Positions 1 to 12,000 of a stretch of 64,000 nt of DNA are shown here, piece after piece. Position numbers and translations under genes: made by a program. Numbering within the stretch: the first letter of the stretch is position 1; each line of letters begins with the position of its first letter. Origin of the DNA: Celoporthe dispersa (taxonomy: Eukaryota; Ascomycota; Sordariomycetes; Diaporthales; Cryphonectriaceae); the NCBI GenBank assembly GCA_016584495.1, contig WAID01000009.1, forward strand, positions 248,001-312,000, written 5' to 3'. A model generated the notes under the pieces. That model ran no database searches. It was not told where the DNA came from and saw nothing but the letters and a program-made list of their open reading frames with translations.

Positions 1-561
1 CAGCCGCCGTCTTTTCCCGATACTGATATCACAAACGCTGCCGCGGAGGTAGCAGCGCCTGTACCCGCTACTATGAGAGAGCCTGAGACGACAGGAGCTC
101 TCGCAGCCGGGGCCGTGCAGGAGCTGGCAGAAAAAACAAGAGCTCCACCGAGAAGAGGCCGCAAGAGGAAGGCCGTGGGTGAAGCCCCTACACCTCCAGC
201 TCAGCTACAAGAAGAGGAGGGCCCGTCGCACGGCACAGATGAGGGTATTGAAGAGCCCCTCACGCTCACTGCGGGAGGCGAGGGCGAGGGTGCAGAGGCT
301 GGAGACCAGCGCGAGGCTCTCAAGGATATCAGTAATACCTCGTCCCAGAATGCTACAGCCAGCAGTAAGATGACAGACAGGGTTGCCGCCTCGGACGATG
401 GCAGCGGGGAGACGCAGCAAGAGGCGACAACGCCCGAGCCCAAGGCCAAGGAGATGCCAAAGTCTGCTCCAGCCAATGGCCAACAGGGCAAAGTACCGCT
501 GAGGGTCGGCCTGAGCAAGAAATCGAGGATCGCGCCTCTGCTGAAGATCATTCGCAAGTGA
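1..561 (+). CDS. C-terminal part of a low-complexity nuclear-type protein (5' truncated)
   Basis: The reading frame is open from the first base of the window to a TGA at 559-561, so the gene begins outside. The visible ~186 residues are rich in Ala, Glu, Gly, Pro and Ser. They carry an AT-hook-like basic patch (PPRRGRKRKA, encoded near 147-176) and end in a basic, hydrophobic tail (RVGLSKKSRIAPLLKIIRK). The composition suggests a disordered DNA- or chromatin-associated protein, and the conserved-looking tail could be a docking motif. I do not recognise the family. Nothing catalytic is visible. No intron is needed in the visible part. The next gene on the same strand starts about 480 bp downstream. 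Confidence 0.6.
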   Translation, partial: QPPSFPDTDITNAAAEVAAPVPATMREPETTGALAAGAVQELAEKTRAPPRRGRKRKAVGEAPTPPAQLQEEEGPSHGTDEGIEEPLTLTAGGEGEGAEAGDQREALKDISNTSSQNATASSKMTDRVAASDDGSGETQQEATTPEPKAKEMPKSAPANGQQGKVPLRVGLSKKSRIAPLLKIIRK

Positions 562-1039
562 CGACTTGGTTTTTGGTCTTTTTTTCTTTTCTTTGGGATT
601 CCCTTCTCTCTTTTCTTCTTCTTTCCCTTGCAAGATGTCATCGTCAATCTTGGCCAGAGAAGGCGCAGGGCTGTAGGGCTAGATCGCATGTCAGAAAATG
701 GAACGAAATAATGATGTCGCAGTGTACAGTATCACTGCATACAGCTAGGATGTGCTGTGTGCTATCTAATTGCAGTGCATGTGTCCCTTGCAGCAGTAAA
801 TGTGCCTAGTGTCTGCCCGCAGCAGCGTCCGCCGCGGCAGTGGAGGGGAAATTTTCTAGCGGCGCGCGTGGGGCCGAAGCCGGCGGGACGAGTCCACGGG
901 CGGTGGATTATTTCCATTCTGAATCATGGCGGGGCATCGTCATCTCCCTCCTTCCCTCCTCACACCGCTACCAAGCCAAATTGGCCAGAAAATCTGCCCT
1001 CAGCAGGGGAACACCACACAAACGACACCTACAGGCAAC
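562..1039. other. Intergenic: 3' region of the first gene and promoter of threonine synthase
   Basis: There is a T/C-rich stretch just after the stop of the upstream gene (570-630). The region before the threonine synthase ATG at 1040 contains C-rich pyrimidine tracts (950-1000), typical of fungal core promoters. No open frame here resembles a protein, and no specific operator is recognised. Confidence 0.5.
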
Positions 1040-2966
1040 ATGTCGGACGGTGAGACAGCTAGCGGTGCCTCCAATGGCACACACACGCCATCGCAGCGGT
1101 ACCTGAGCACCCGCGGCGAGGACAACGATGTACGCGCCCCCCTCCCTCCTCTCCTTCCCCTCTCGCCACGCCCCCCCGGGGAGCTCCCAGCCCTGCAGTC
1201 CTGCAGGACCACGAGGAAGATGATGTACCTGTGTAGCTAACTCGAGAGGTCCTTTTTTCTTTCTTCTTGCTCCTCACAGCTGTCCTTCGAAGACGTCGTC
1301 CTCAAGGGCCTCGCCACCGACGGCGGCCTCTACATCCCTGAAGAGATTCCCTCTGCCTCCGACTGGCAGAGCTGGAAAGACCTGTCCTTCCCCGAGCTCG
1401 CATTCAACATCCTGTCCCTGTACATCTCCCCCTCCGAGATCCCGCCCCAAGACCTCAAAGACATCATCAGCAAGAGCTATGCGACGTTCCGTCACGAGGA
1501 CGTCACCCCCCTGCGGCACCTGCAGGACAACCTGTACCTTCTCGAGCTGTTCCACGGCCCGACCTTTGCCTTCAAGGACGTGGCGCTGCAGTTCTTGGGA
1601 AACCTGTTCGAGTACTTCCTGACGAGGGAGGAACGAGGGCAAGATCGGAAGAGGTGAGCGGTGTCCCCCTCCCCCCTGCTGGAGGTGACCTGATGTCAAG
1701 AGAAGAAGGGGACCTGGGACTGACTGGCTGCTTGCTTGCTGGGATACAGACAGACACCATCTGACCGTCGTGGGCGCAACATCCGGCGACACTGGCAGTG
1801 CAGCGATCTATGGCCTGCGCGGTAAGAAGGATGTCTCTGTCTTCATCCTGCACCCCAAGGGCCGCGTCAGTGCCATCCAGGAGGCCCAGATGACCACCGT
1901 GCTCGACGAGAACGTGCACAACCTCGCCGTGACGGGCACCTTTGACGACTGCCAGGATATCGTCAAGGCGCTCTTTGCGGACCCGGACATCAACTCGACG
2001 CTCAGGCTCGGCGCCGTCAACTCCATCAACTGGGCCCGCATCCTGGCGCAGATCGTCTACTACTTCCACGCGTACTTCTCGCTCGTCAAGGACCCCTCCT
2101 CCCCGTTCGCGATGGGCGACAAGCTCCGCTTCGTCGTCCCCACGGGCAACTTCGGCGACATCCTCGCTGGCTACTTCGCCCGGCGCATGGGCCTGCCCGT
2201 CGACAAGCTCGTCGTCGCGACCAACGAGAACGACATCCTCTACCGCTTCTGGAAGACGGGCCGGTACGACAAGAAGCCCAGGCATGGGCTCGAGGCGGAG
2301 GGCGGGCTGGCGGCCGACGGCGTCAAGGCCGACGAGAGCGGCGTCAAGGGCACCCTCAGCCCGGCCATGGACATCCTGGTCTCGAGTAACTTTGAGCGGC
2401 TGCTCTGGTTCCTGGCATACGAGTTCGCGGCCGAGGCCGGCATGGACGACGAGTGGAACAAGAAGCAGGCGGGCCAGGAGGTCGCTGCTTGGCTGGGTGA
2501 CCTGAAGACCAACGGCGGCTTCAGCGTGTACAAGGCCGTGCACATGAGCGCCGAGCGCGACTTCGAGAGCGAGCGTGTCGACGACGAGCAGACCGTCGCG
2601 ACGATCAAGGACTTCTACGGCAGGCTGGGGTACATCCTTGACCCACACTCCGCCGTGGGCGTGGCCGCCTCGCTGAGGAGCATCGCGCGGACCCCCAAAG
2701 GGACGCCGCACGTGTCGCTCAGCACGGCACACCCAGCCAAGTTCGCCAACGCGGTCGACAAGGCGCTCGCCGGCGCTGACGGGTACAACTTCGAGGAGAA
2801 GGTGCTTCCCTCCGAGTTCGTGGGGATGGACAAGAGGGAGAGGAGGGTCGCGCTTGTGGAGAACAGCTGGGAGGCCGTGCGGGAGCTGGTGAAGAAGCAG
2901 GTCGAGGAGGAGCTGGTGGCCGAGGAGAGGGCTGCCCAGGAGGAGGTCGAGGCGGACATGCAGTAG
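1040..2966 (+). CDS. THR4: Threonine synthase (PLP-dependent)
   Basis: Converts O-phospho-L-homoserine to L-threonine, the last step of threonine biosynthesis, in the cytosol. Three exons are proposed: 1040-1129, 1280-1653 and 1754-2966, joining in frame to 558 residues, close to the fungal family length. The first intron starts GTACGC and the second GTGAGC. The N-terminal domain (LSFEDVVLKGLATDGGLYIP, residues 31-50) is followed by the PLP-lysine motif HGPTFAFKDVALQF, with the Schiff-base lysine near residue 129. Next come the phosphate-binding GATSGDTGSAA loop and the PTGNFGDILAGYFA segment. The ATG was chosen because it gives a short, typical N-terminus and the next exon starts at the conserved core. 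Third positions are strongly G/C, as in a highly expressed housekeeping gene. The C-terminus ends in a Glu-rich helix. It is convergent with the methyltransferase gene downstream. Confidence 0.96.
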
Positions 2967-3692
2967 ATCTTGGGAACCGGGGAGGGGTTATTTGATTATA
3001 AAGGCTTTTCCTATCTTGGAGGCAGTGTCAGTGGTTAGAGAGATAAATAAGACAGCGGAGTAGGTCTGGCATGGCGCGGCGCAGTGGACGATTAAACAAA
3101 CAAAAAAAAGTCTTTTCTCGAGGTAACAGAAGTGGGAGGAGTGCGTGGCTACACACTAGCATGTATTGAACAGAGAGACAGAAAGAAAAACCTCGTATCT
3201 AAGTTTTTATTTTTTTCTATTTTTTCCTTTTTTCCCTTCCTTTCTGGCTCATGAGGTTTGCTGTCCTGTGATGATATCCTATTTGAGGAAGTGTCTCGTT
3301 TCTTTTCATTGAGCTGACACCTCGTTCTGTTGACATATGTAAACATCCTCAAAATGAGTAGTGTCCTTACAAAGGGACTTTTAGGTAAGGTGGTTATTAA
3401 AATGATCAGCCTACTTCCTGTTTGTACTGCCCCTTTTGCAAGTTATCAAGCGTTATCCTCATCCAGTCTTACCGCTCCCTACGCATTGGCTGCGTTTGAC
3501 GAACACAGCCTTCTTCGTCGAGCTCTTCTTCTGCGCCCGCTGTAAAAGAAAGAAGAAGAAAAGAAAAGAAAAAGTTATGTCAGCCTATCACCACCACACA
3601 TTCATTTTCTCGTCTCGCGCCGGTGTAGGACGTGTGCGCATATCCCGGACCACAAAGATGCAGCTCTTTCAAGCGGGCCGTCCAACACCACA
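2967..3692. other. Convergent 3' regions
   Basis: This is the space between the stop codons of threonine synthase (+) and the methyltransferase (-). It is AT-richer, with A/T tracts around 3090-3110 and 3200-3240 that could serve 3'-end formation for either gene, and a purine-rich tract at 3543-3573. No convincing coding sequence is seen. Confidence 0.5.
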
Positions 3693-5601
3693 TCACTGCT
3701 GCCCTCCTCTCTGCCCAACAGTCTCCCCAGGAAAAGGTTTACGACCATACACAAAATACCTGAGCACAACACACTTCATGTCAGACCCTCTCACACACAA
3801 TCTGGAGACCTTCAAGGAACAATCAAGTGATCAATGAGACTAAACTTACCATGGGATGAACCCGTGGATGGAGGTATTCCTGATGTCCTTCTTGGTCCGC
3901 TGGACGACATCCTCGATCTCCTCTGGCGACATGCCCAGGGCTCGAAACAGCTTCCATGATGTGCCGCGGATGGCCTTGTCGGCGTTGATCATTTGCCATT
4001 TTCCCAGCATGTGGAATCTGGGGTCGCTTGGCCAGTTGTTCACTGTAATTAAAAAGTCGAGGTCAGTCATGTGTGGTCGTCCTTGATTCCCTCAACGGAC
4101 ACGAGCATCTCTCACGAGGAGAGGAAGAAGAAGAATAAAGGAGGGAAAGAATCAGGAAGCAAAGACTACTCACTCGGACAAGGCACAACCTCCTCTACGA
4201 CATCGACAAACCCGGCCTCCTGAAGCCACTGCTGGTACTTCTGCGAGATAAGAAAGTCGCGCCCGACGACGTCTCCAGCCTGCAGCATCAGCTCGACCCA
4301 GCGCTCGTTATTCGTACCAGCGGTAGTCCCATCCGTAGACATCAGCTCAAACCCGGTATCGTTGAACTCGATCCAGCCTCCCGGCTGCAGGTTCTCAAAG
4401 GCCTTGCGGATGACAACGCGGGTGTCATCAAAGCAGGTGAAGACGAGCCGCAGGAAGATAAAATCAAACGGCTCCGGGAAGATCCACTCGTCCTTCTCCG
4501 AGTTCTCCTTGACGAAGGACACATTGGGCGGGGCGTTGTCGGGCTGGATCAGGCTGAGGTCGGTGCCGATCACGTTGGACTCCGGGTGCAGGTTGGCGAA
4601 CTGGATGGCCCAGATGCCTGTGCCGGTGGCGACGTCGAGGACGTTCTTAGGCGCGACGACGGGAGCGCGGTGGAGTTGGCCGTCGAGCAGTAGTGTTACG
4701 AGGCGGTGCTGCAGGTCAAGGCGGTCCTGCTCGGCCTACAGGTATGGGGAAATTCATACGCAGTGGTTCTCTCATCAGTGAACAACCTTCTTCTTCCCTC
4801 TCTCCCTCTCCCTCTCTCCTACCAAACCACATTCATACAAAAGAGAAAAAGAAATTGTTGCTGCATATTTATGGCTGGAATCAAGCACCTACCGGATCAT
4901 TGGGGAAAAAGTACCGACCGGTGCTGTGGTTGTGGAATGTCCTACCGGACTCCTCGTCCAGGATCGAGCCTGGCTCAGCCACTGATGCACCTGACGGCAT
5001 ACGCATGAGTTCCTCTGGCACGGGCTTTCCCAGGGCGTATAGCCTGTACCCATTACTGTTTTGTGATGGCCCAGCTCGTCAGCATAATGACCATCTCATC
5101 GTCTGCAAAGGAAAGAAAGAAGAATAGAAAAAAATTAAGGAAGGACACAGCGTACAAGTCCATCGCCGGCAGAGCCATGGCAGGATCAGGCACCGTATGC
5201 CCCGGCAAAAGAGACCCCTGCGAATAGTCCAAGCCCCCATACGCCGCCAGGCCCGGCTCAGAGGACCCTCCTGCCACCACCGCAGCAGCAGCATGAGGCG
5301 AGGACCCGAGAGCCTGCGAGTAACCGCCATACGCCTGTGGTGGTTGTGGGACTGCCACAGGCGGCGGCGGCGGTGGCGGCGGTGAGAAGCCGTCGATGGC
5401 CTGCGAGGCGGCCCAGCTCACGGGCGGCTGGCTCATGTCGAAGTCTGTCTGCTGGGGCGGCGCGACGCCGAAGGGCCCGAATGCATCCTGGAAGCCCACC
5501 TGGTCTGGGCCCTGGGCCTGGGCGTCGTCGTCGGCGGTGCTGCTGCCCTGGCCGTCGAATGCCTGCGAGGTTGGCCCGCCTGTGAACCCAAACGTTTCCA
5601 T
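3693..5601 (-). CDS. LaeA-like SAM-dependent methyltransferase
   Basis: A class I methyltransferase of the LaeA-like group, fungal proteins tied to control of secondary metabolism and development; the substrate is not predictable. Five exons read right to left: 5601-5156, 5055-4893, 4735-4174, 4042-3850 and 3759-3693, giving 476 residues with every junction in frame. Residues 1-150 are Gln/Pro/Gly-rich and probably disordered, with a run of eight prolines. The core follows: a GRYFFPNDPAEQDRLDLQH linker (about 193-213), SAM motif I VLDVATGTGIWAIQFA (about 235-250), then NVIGTDLS and PGGWIEFND. The family's C-terminal SIHGFIPWYFVYGRKP is recovered only when the small last exon is included. The first intron skips a closer acceptor because only CACAAAACAG at about 5056 keeps the frame. 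It lies in tandem downstream of the NLR-like gene. I am confident of the family, not of a true LaeA orthologue. Confidence 0.87.
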
Positions 5602-6093
5602 GATGAAAGTATCTTGTCGGTTGCTGTGAGAGGGTGAGCATGTGTGTACGTACCGCACACGCTCATCTCATGTGGCAAGGGCGTACATTGCAATGACTAG
5701 CTCTGTCTTCACAGCGGCTGGGCCGCAATACAGTTGATGAGATAATGATTTGAACCCTGCGGTGCGGCGGCTGCAGTGCATAGACGCCATGCCTAGAGCG
5801 GCATGTTCGGCCGGAGATTTACACGACGTGCTTGGCCCGCCGGGTAATTAAAAATGATAATGCGATTGAATACCCACTGTTTACTCGCTTCAGGCCCGCG
5901 CTCTCGGGAGTCTTGGGGCCTTGCTTGATATGAAGAAAGGATCTCAATACAGTAATATGTGAGGATTCTGGATGTTGTTACCGACTCCTGCGACTACTAC
6001 ACCATACACCTTTTTTCTCTTCTTGGTGGCGCCAAAACCCGAGGTATGTGTAATTCATAGCAATATGCTTTGATAGATATGTCGGCCATCTAC
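5602..6093. promoter_or_regulatory. Promoter region of the LaeA-like gene / 3' end of NLR gene
   Basis: About 490 bp lie between the methyltransferase start (5601) and the stop of the NLR-like gene (6094), both on the minus strand. It must hold the terminator of one and the promoter of the other. I see AT-rich patches at 5840-5870 but no recognised binding motif. Confidence 0.4.
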
Positions 6094-9000
6094 TTAGCAA
6101 ATCACCTCCTTCTGTTTCCTAGCCTGGGCTTCTTCCGGCGTCTCATCTCTCTCCCGCAGGCTGTAGATCTGCTGCTTAAACACCAAAGTACCTTCCCTTC
6201 GACAAGCCGTCTCACTTATAACTCAAGCGTCAGCAGATGTCCTCGGCTGAGTTGAGCCCGATAGGAAGGACCGCGGTGCCTCTTACACACCCATTGAGTA
6301 CACATGGCAAAGTATTTCAGAGAGCGGGGTTGAAATTGTGAAATTGACTCACAGAGCATCGTGAATTCCTTGGGTAAAGACGAGCTTCTTGCCATGCTTG
6401 AGCAAAACATCCAGACATTCCTGCTGCGAAGGGAGAATTCTGCTGTTTCTCAAAGATTGACTAAACATTCCCAAGAAAAGGTCCTCTGTGATCGTGAGGG
6501 TAGAGTCGTGCGTGAGGAACTCGTCCAGCTGCGAGGCATCGATGGAGTGCCACATGGTCGATGCCATCATATCAGGGGTAAACCTGATCTCAGCGTCGTG
6601 GCGGATGAGCTCGCATATCATGCTTGCTGCTATGTAAGGTACCAGCGAGCTGTTCTGAGCTATCGCTGCGGCAACTTCTTGTAGTCTCCCGGTGGGTTGA
6701 CCGAGGTGCCGGATGAGGAACTTGAGCTGCTCTACACACGCCACGGCACGCATCATCGATTGCGTGACCAGGAGAGACGGATTCCGCTCCCAGAGTGCGT
6801 CGAGGATCCGAGTGTCAGTGTCAGGCCGAGCTCCGCGTTCGGAATACAGAGGGCTTTTAAACTTCAGGGCGTGCACAACGACGCTGTCGTTGATGGGAAC
6901 GTCTTTGTCACGATCCAATAGGAGAGCCATGGAATCTTCGCTGGACTGCTTCTCCAATATCTCTGGAGTAATTTTGCAGAGAGGCAGATCCTGGAGCAAG
7001 AGTTCTAGGACATTGTGGGAAGGACCTGTCATGAGCATTCTCTCCGTGACTCCTAAGCTGCTGCTTCGTTGTAAGAGCAATTCCAAGTCTTGCTCGTTCG
7101 GCCATTCGTTCTCCTCCAGGAAGCGCACAATTAGATCCTCAGATACTGTCGCGGCTTTGTGCAGATCGAAGAGCAAACAGAGCAGCCCATTGTCGTCGTC
7201 GTCTCCGGTATTGGGGAACCTGCTCCGTGCGGAAGCCGCAGCTAGGATATCGTCCGAGCTGGGTTGTAATCCGTGCTCCAGCAACTTTCGAACCATGGCC
7301 GAATTATTGGCAGTACAAGCGTGTTGCAATGGACTTCCGTAATCTTGGTGAATATGGGTTGTATCGGTACCTTTTGCAAGAAGAAGTGAGACCACGTCCA
7401 CGTTTCCTCCCCTTAGTGCTGCACACAAAGGTGTCTGGGAAAAGCCGCCGACAGCTCTCACATCTGCTCCGTTCTCGATGAGGAGTCTGACCAGAGTAGT
7501 GCTGCCAATGAGACAGGCCAGTTGTAAGGGACTTGCAAAGTCATCGCTATTGACCAAGGTTGCCCCGTGATCTAGCAACAGCTGGACTATCGTCTGGCAT
7601 TGCTGCAAGCGACGGGCATCGATAGGTAGAGGGAAGTCGTCGTGATCCGGTATGATGATATTTCCATAGACATGATCGCTTGTTTCATCATCATAAAGAA
7701 GTCCCCTGGCCATCTCTTTTGCGACATCCGACGGCAGTGAGCGTAGTTTGGGAGCCGCGCAGGCCTGGAGGGCTGCGGACAATAGTGACTCGTGTATCTT
7801 TGCGCCCTCTTCAAGGAGAAGCTTGACGACTTCCAGTTTCAGGCGGATGGTAGCACTGTACAGGGGGCTTGCTTTGGCCTCATTTACATTGATGATCACG
7901 CCTTGATCCAACATGGATGCCACCGAGAGAGCTGAGCCCGAAGCGCAGGCCTGGATGAACCGCCCCTGGGTTGGCGGAACATAGTCAAGCAAGAGTCTCA
8001 CAACTGGACCGCTTGGCGACCTTTGCCTGCAGACTTCCAACAAAGCTTGGTCGATGAAGAGTCCTGGGTCTTCTTTACGGCTGCAGATTGCCTCAAGGAG
8101 GATCTCGATGATATCAAGTCTGTTCTCGCGGCAAGCTGGAAGAAGGCAGTTTGAAGACTCTGTAGCTGCCGGATCTGCACCGGCCGCCAGCAATTTCTCG
8201 ACGATGGCGATATCTCCTCCTTCCACAGCTCGATAAAGAGCGTCCATGTTGAATTCGGCTCCAGCATCTAACAAGAGCTGGAGGATCGGCAGGCTCTTCA
8301 TCTTGATAGCAGTCAAAAGCGGTGTCCCAGCCTCCCCGTCGCCGAGCTCGATGTTCACATCGACACCGTGCGACAAAAGAAGTGCGACAAGCTGAGTGTG
8401 GTGTCCAGCGATCGCCGCATGAATAGGACTCGTATCCTCTATCGCCAATCTGTACATGTTCGGTTGTTTCTTGCCGACAATGTTGATAGGTGCGCCGGCT
8501 TCTAGCAAAAGCTTGGTGATATCTGCATCCCCTTTCTTGCAGCCCATTATAAGAGGATGTGGCAGATCGCCATCATCTTCGAACAGATCGGTTGCAGCGG
8601 CGAGAAGCACTCTGACGATGTCGGCGTTACCACCCTGGACACCTAAGCATAGAGTGCTTGTAGCAGAAGGTCCTATAAAAAGGAACGAGTCCCCCGGCGT
8701 CTTGTCTCTGAGCCCGATATTGGCTCCCTGGCGGACCAGCTGTTTGACCACATCAGTGTGGCCACCCACAACTGCTGCACGGAGCGGTGTGGACCACCTG
8801 CCACATACTGTATTGACTTCTGCTCCTGCTTCTAGGAGGAGTTCCACAATCTCGCTGTGCCCGATGCGCGCTGCCGCCTGGATCGCGTTTCCGTAGTAAT
8901 GACCGAGGCTGTTGACGTTTGTTCCCCGAGAGAGAAGTAGCGCGACAAAGTCCTGATTTCCCAGCAGGCAGACCATCTGCAGCACCACCCCGTACCTTGG

Positions 9001-12000
9001 GTCCTCAGTCGGTTCGTCTTGATAGTGCTGAAGTAGCTTTTGAAGAACCATGCCGAATCCCTCCTGAAATATATAATCCACGGACGGCGCTAACTGATCA
9101 TAGTCATGCTGCTCGTATAGTGAGGGATGGGAAGTACCAGGACGGCCGAAGAAACCCAATACCTTCTCCAGCATCGCTTTGACCTCGTCGGGATCTTCTG
9201 GGAAGGCTACTCCAGCTCTGAGCAGCCTGGTGACGACTTTTGCTGACTCCAAGTTTCTCCCCACCGCTGCATATAGAGCTCGCGCTCCCTGTTGTGTGCG
9301 CGCAACAGATGCCCCAGCTTCTATGAACCTCCCGACTACATAGTCGGAGCAGCTCCGGGCAGCAATCTGGATGGGATGCGCCTTTAGTCCACCAAGGTGA
9401 TTTGGGTCTGCGCCATGGGCTAAAAGAAATACGACGATTTCCTCGCGCCTAGAGAGTTCCAGTTGGCTCATTCGTAAGAACATGTCTTCAAAGGAACGTA
9501 AAGTTGCTTGGAGAGGACTGATGGTATGGATGCCTTCGGGGGACGGAGGTTTCGCACTTCTGCCCTCCTCGCGCCCCTCTCCAAGTGGCGATTGGCATTT
9601 TGTCGGGCCTGCAAAGAAGTCTGTCGAAGCAGCAGCGTAAGATGACGAGTTGGCGGGACTGTTGCTTTTGTCTTGTTCTTTGCCCTGGATTTCTCGTCGA
9701 CCTGCCGTATTGTTGCCCATGGTAGGTGGTACAAGCCTGCTTGCGTTAAATGATGAGCCTTCAGAAGGATTATAGAAACTTTGGACATACCAGCGAAGAC
9801 GACCCCAAATATGACCATGGAACTCGTGGTCATCATCTTTCATGTCAATGTTGACGCCTATCCCAGCTTCTACCACAAGATACTTGACGATGTCTGGGTG
9901 TCCTCTGTCACACGCCACCAGCATTGCCCGACTCAGCAGTGAGAAGTTCTTCGGCATTCTTGATATCAGGAGTCTCACAACTTCGAGATGGTTGCTTCCC
10001 ACGGCATTGATGAGAGTATCATCAAAATCCACTGGTGATTGATAACCCGATGCGTGGTTGAGCAGCAGTCTTAGCAGATCTGCATGGCCATGTTCTGCAG
10101 CCAGCTTCAGTCCTTCCATGAAGTCAGCGTAGGGAAGCAGTGCTTCAGCCTGAAGCTCCAGGAGGAATGCCATCACTACTTGATCTCCAGACTTGCAACA
10201 ATTCAAGAAGTCTGATCTGATCATCTCCCTGTTGTCCGAGGTAGCCTTGTACTTCTCGGGTCCAGGGGGAAGCTGCAATCTCATCTGCGTGATCTCATCT
10301 CCTGTACAGCCATTCTCAGAAGCTGCTTCGAGAGCGTATTGCACGACTGCATGATGATTGTTGTCCCCTGCCTTCTTCACGACTAAGCTACAGTATTCTT
10401 TGATAGAACCATGCTCAGAAATTGAGTTCAGGAGGGTTTTGACGACATCCAGGTGGCCATTGGACGCTGCTGCTTCCACTGCACCTTTGACTGCTCCAGC
10501 CCGTATCACCAACTCGTCTTTTCGATCGAGAAGCAGTCTGACAACCTCTTCATGCCCGGCCGCAGCACTGGTCTCTAGCGGAGACATTGGGTTACTGCGT
10601 TTTTCCCGTTGTTGTAGGTCTGTAGGGCCCTTATAGCTCGGAGAAGCTTCTCGGAACAGCCTGTATGCCTCAGTCGGCGTTCGGCGTCTAAGTCCTATGC
10701 CCGGTTCGTCACTGAGCAGCCTAGTGTCGAGATTATATCCCTTTTCGAGGAAGAACTGAACGACATCTCGATGGCCGCCTTCAGCAGCAGCATAAAAGGC
10801 GTCGCGAAATCGGCCCGGCGCATGAACATCGGCACCGGCCGTCACCAGCACTTGAACAACATCATGATGTCCGTGATACGAGGCAGCTTGCAAGGCTGTC
10901 CCATACGTACCCGTCTTCTGATTTACATTCGCTCCCTCTCGGATGAGCAGATCGGCGACCCCTATGTGTCCCTTTGTTGCCGCAGCATGCAACGCCTCAC
11001 CTATTGAATCGGTTCCCTGGATGAGTGCACCCCGCTCAATGAGGAGCTGAACGGGGGATTTCTTGCCCATCAGACTTGCCGAGCGCAGAGGGTTACCAAA
11101 GGTTCCATTGGCTTCGATATCCATGCCTTTGTCTAGGAGAAAATTGATCATGTCGTTGTAGCCATGTGCTGCAGCCATGGCAACAGCATCCGTCGGAAGC
11201 AGTGTTGAAGAATCCGATGTGCTTGTTGAGAGGAATTTCTGCAAGACGCCGAGTTGCCCGCCTTGGATTGCCTTGGACAGTCGGACCATTTGCTTATCTC
11301 TCTTGTCATGCTCTCTGAACATGGCAAAAGGAGGCTGTTGAAGCTCGTCGAGGACCCGACCGAAGCCGAATTCAGCGGCGCCTTGTGTTGCATTCTCGTA
11401 GTCTTCCTCGGATCGGATTGCTAAGCCGCTTTGGATAAGAACTATGGCAACTTCCTCATGCCCTCCCTGGAAAGCGGCACTCATGGCGGTGCCGAATATT
11501 GTTCCGCAGGTTATAGATGCGCCATGCTGAAGAAGCTTCCTCACGGCTTCCACGTGGCCCCCGAAACATGCAGCATGCAAAGAGCTGCCGTATCTGCCGC
11601 ACTCGGTATTGACTTCCGCGTCTTGCTCGATCAGAATCGACAGGGACAAGCCATGTCCCAACGCAGCCGCAAGATAGACTGGCGTATGACCCAGCCTATT
11701 TCGCTGGTTCCAGTTCATATCCACAGCTTGCTCTGCAAGGATGGTCAGAAGTCCATCGATGCCAAAGACAACAGCCAGGAAGAGTGGCGTCGAATTTTCG
11801 TTAGGGACAGCATCGATAGATGGTCTCATGGGGTGATAGTCTGGCAGGACGGATCTCAGCTCCGCAGCAACGTCCATCCACGTCTCAAAAGAGAGGCTGG
11901 TCTCCAAATCTTTGTCCGCGAAGATGAATGATAACATTTTCTTGAATAGATGCTCATTTGGCCCGACGACTTGGGCACTCTTTAGATGTAGTGCCCAGTA

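Noticed and set aside
1572..2732. 386-codon open frame on the minus strand
   Set aside because: It lies antisense to the threonine synthase exons; high-GC codon use of the real gene leaves open antisense frames. Its translation has no family motifs.
5735..5775. B-box-like GGTTCAAATC on the minus strand
   Set aside because: The flanking bases do not pair as a T-stem and no A-box sits at the right distance.
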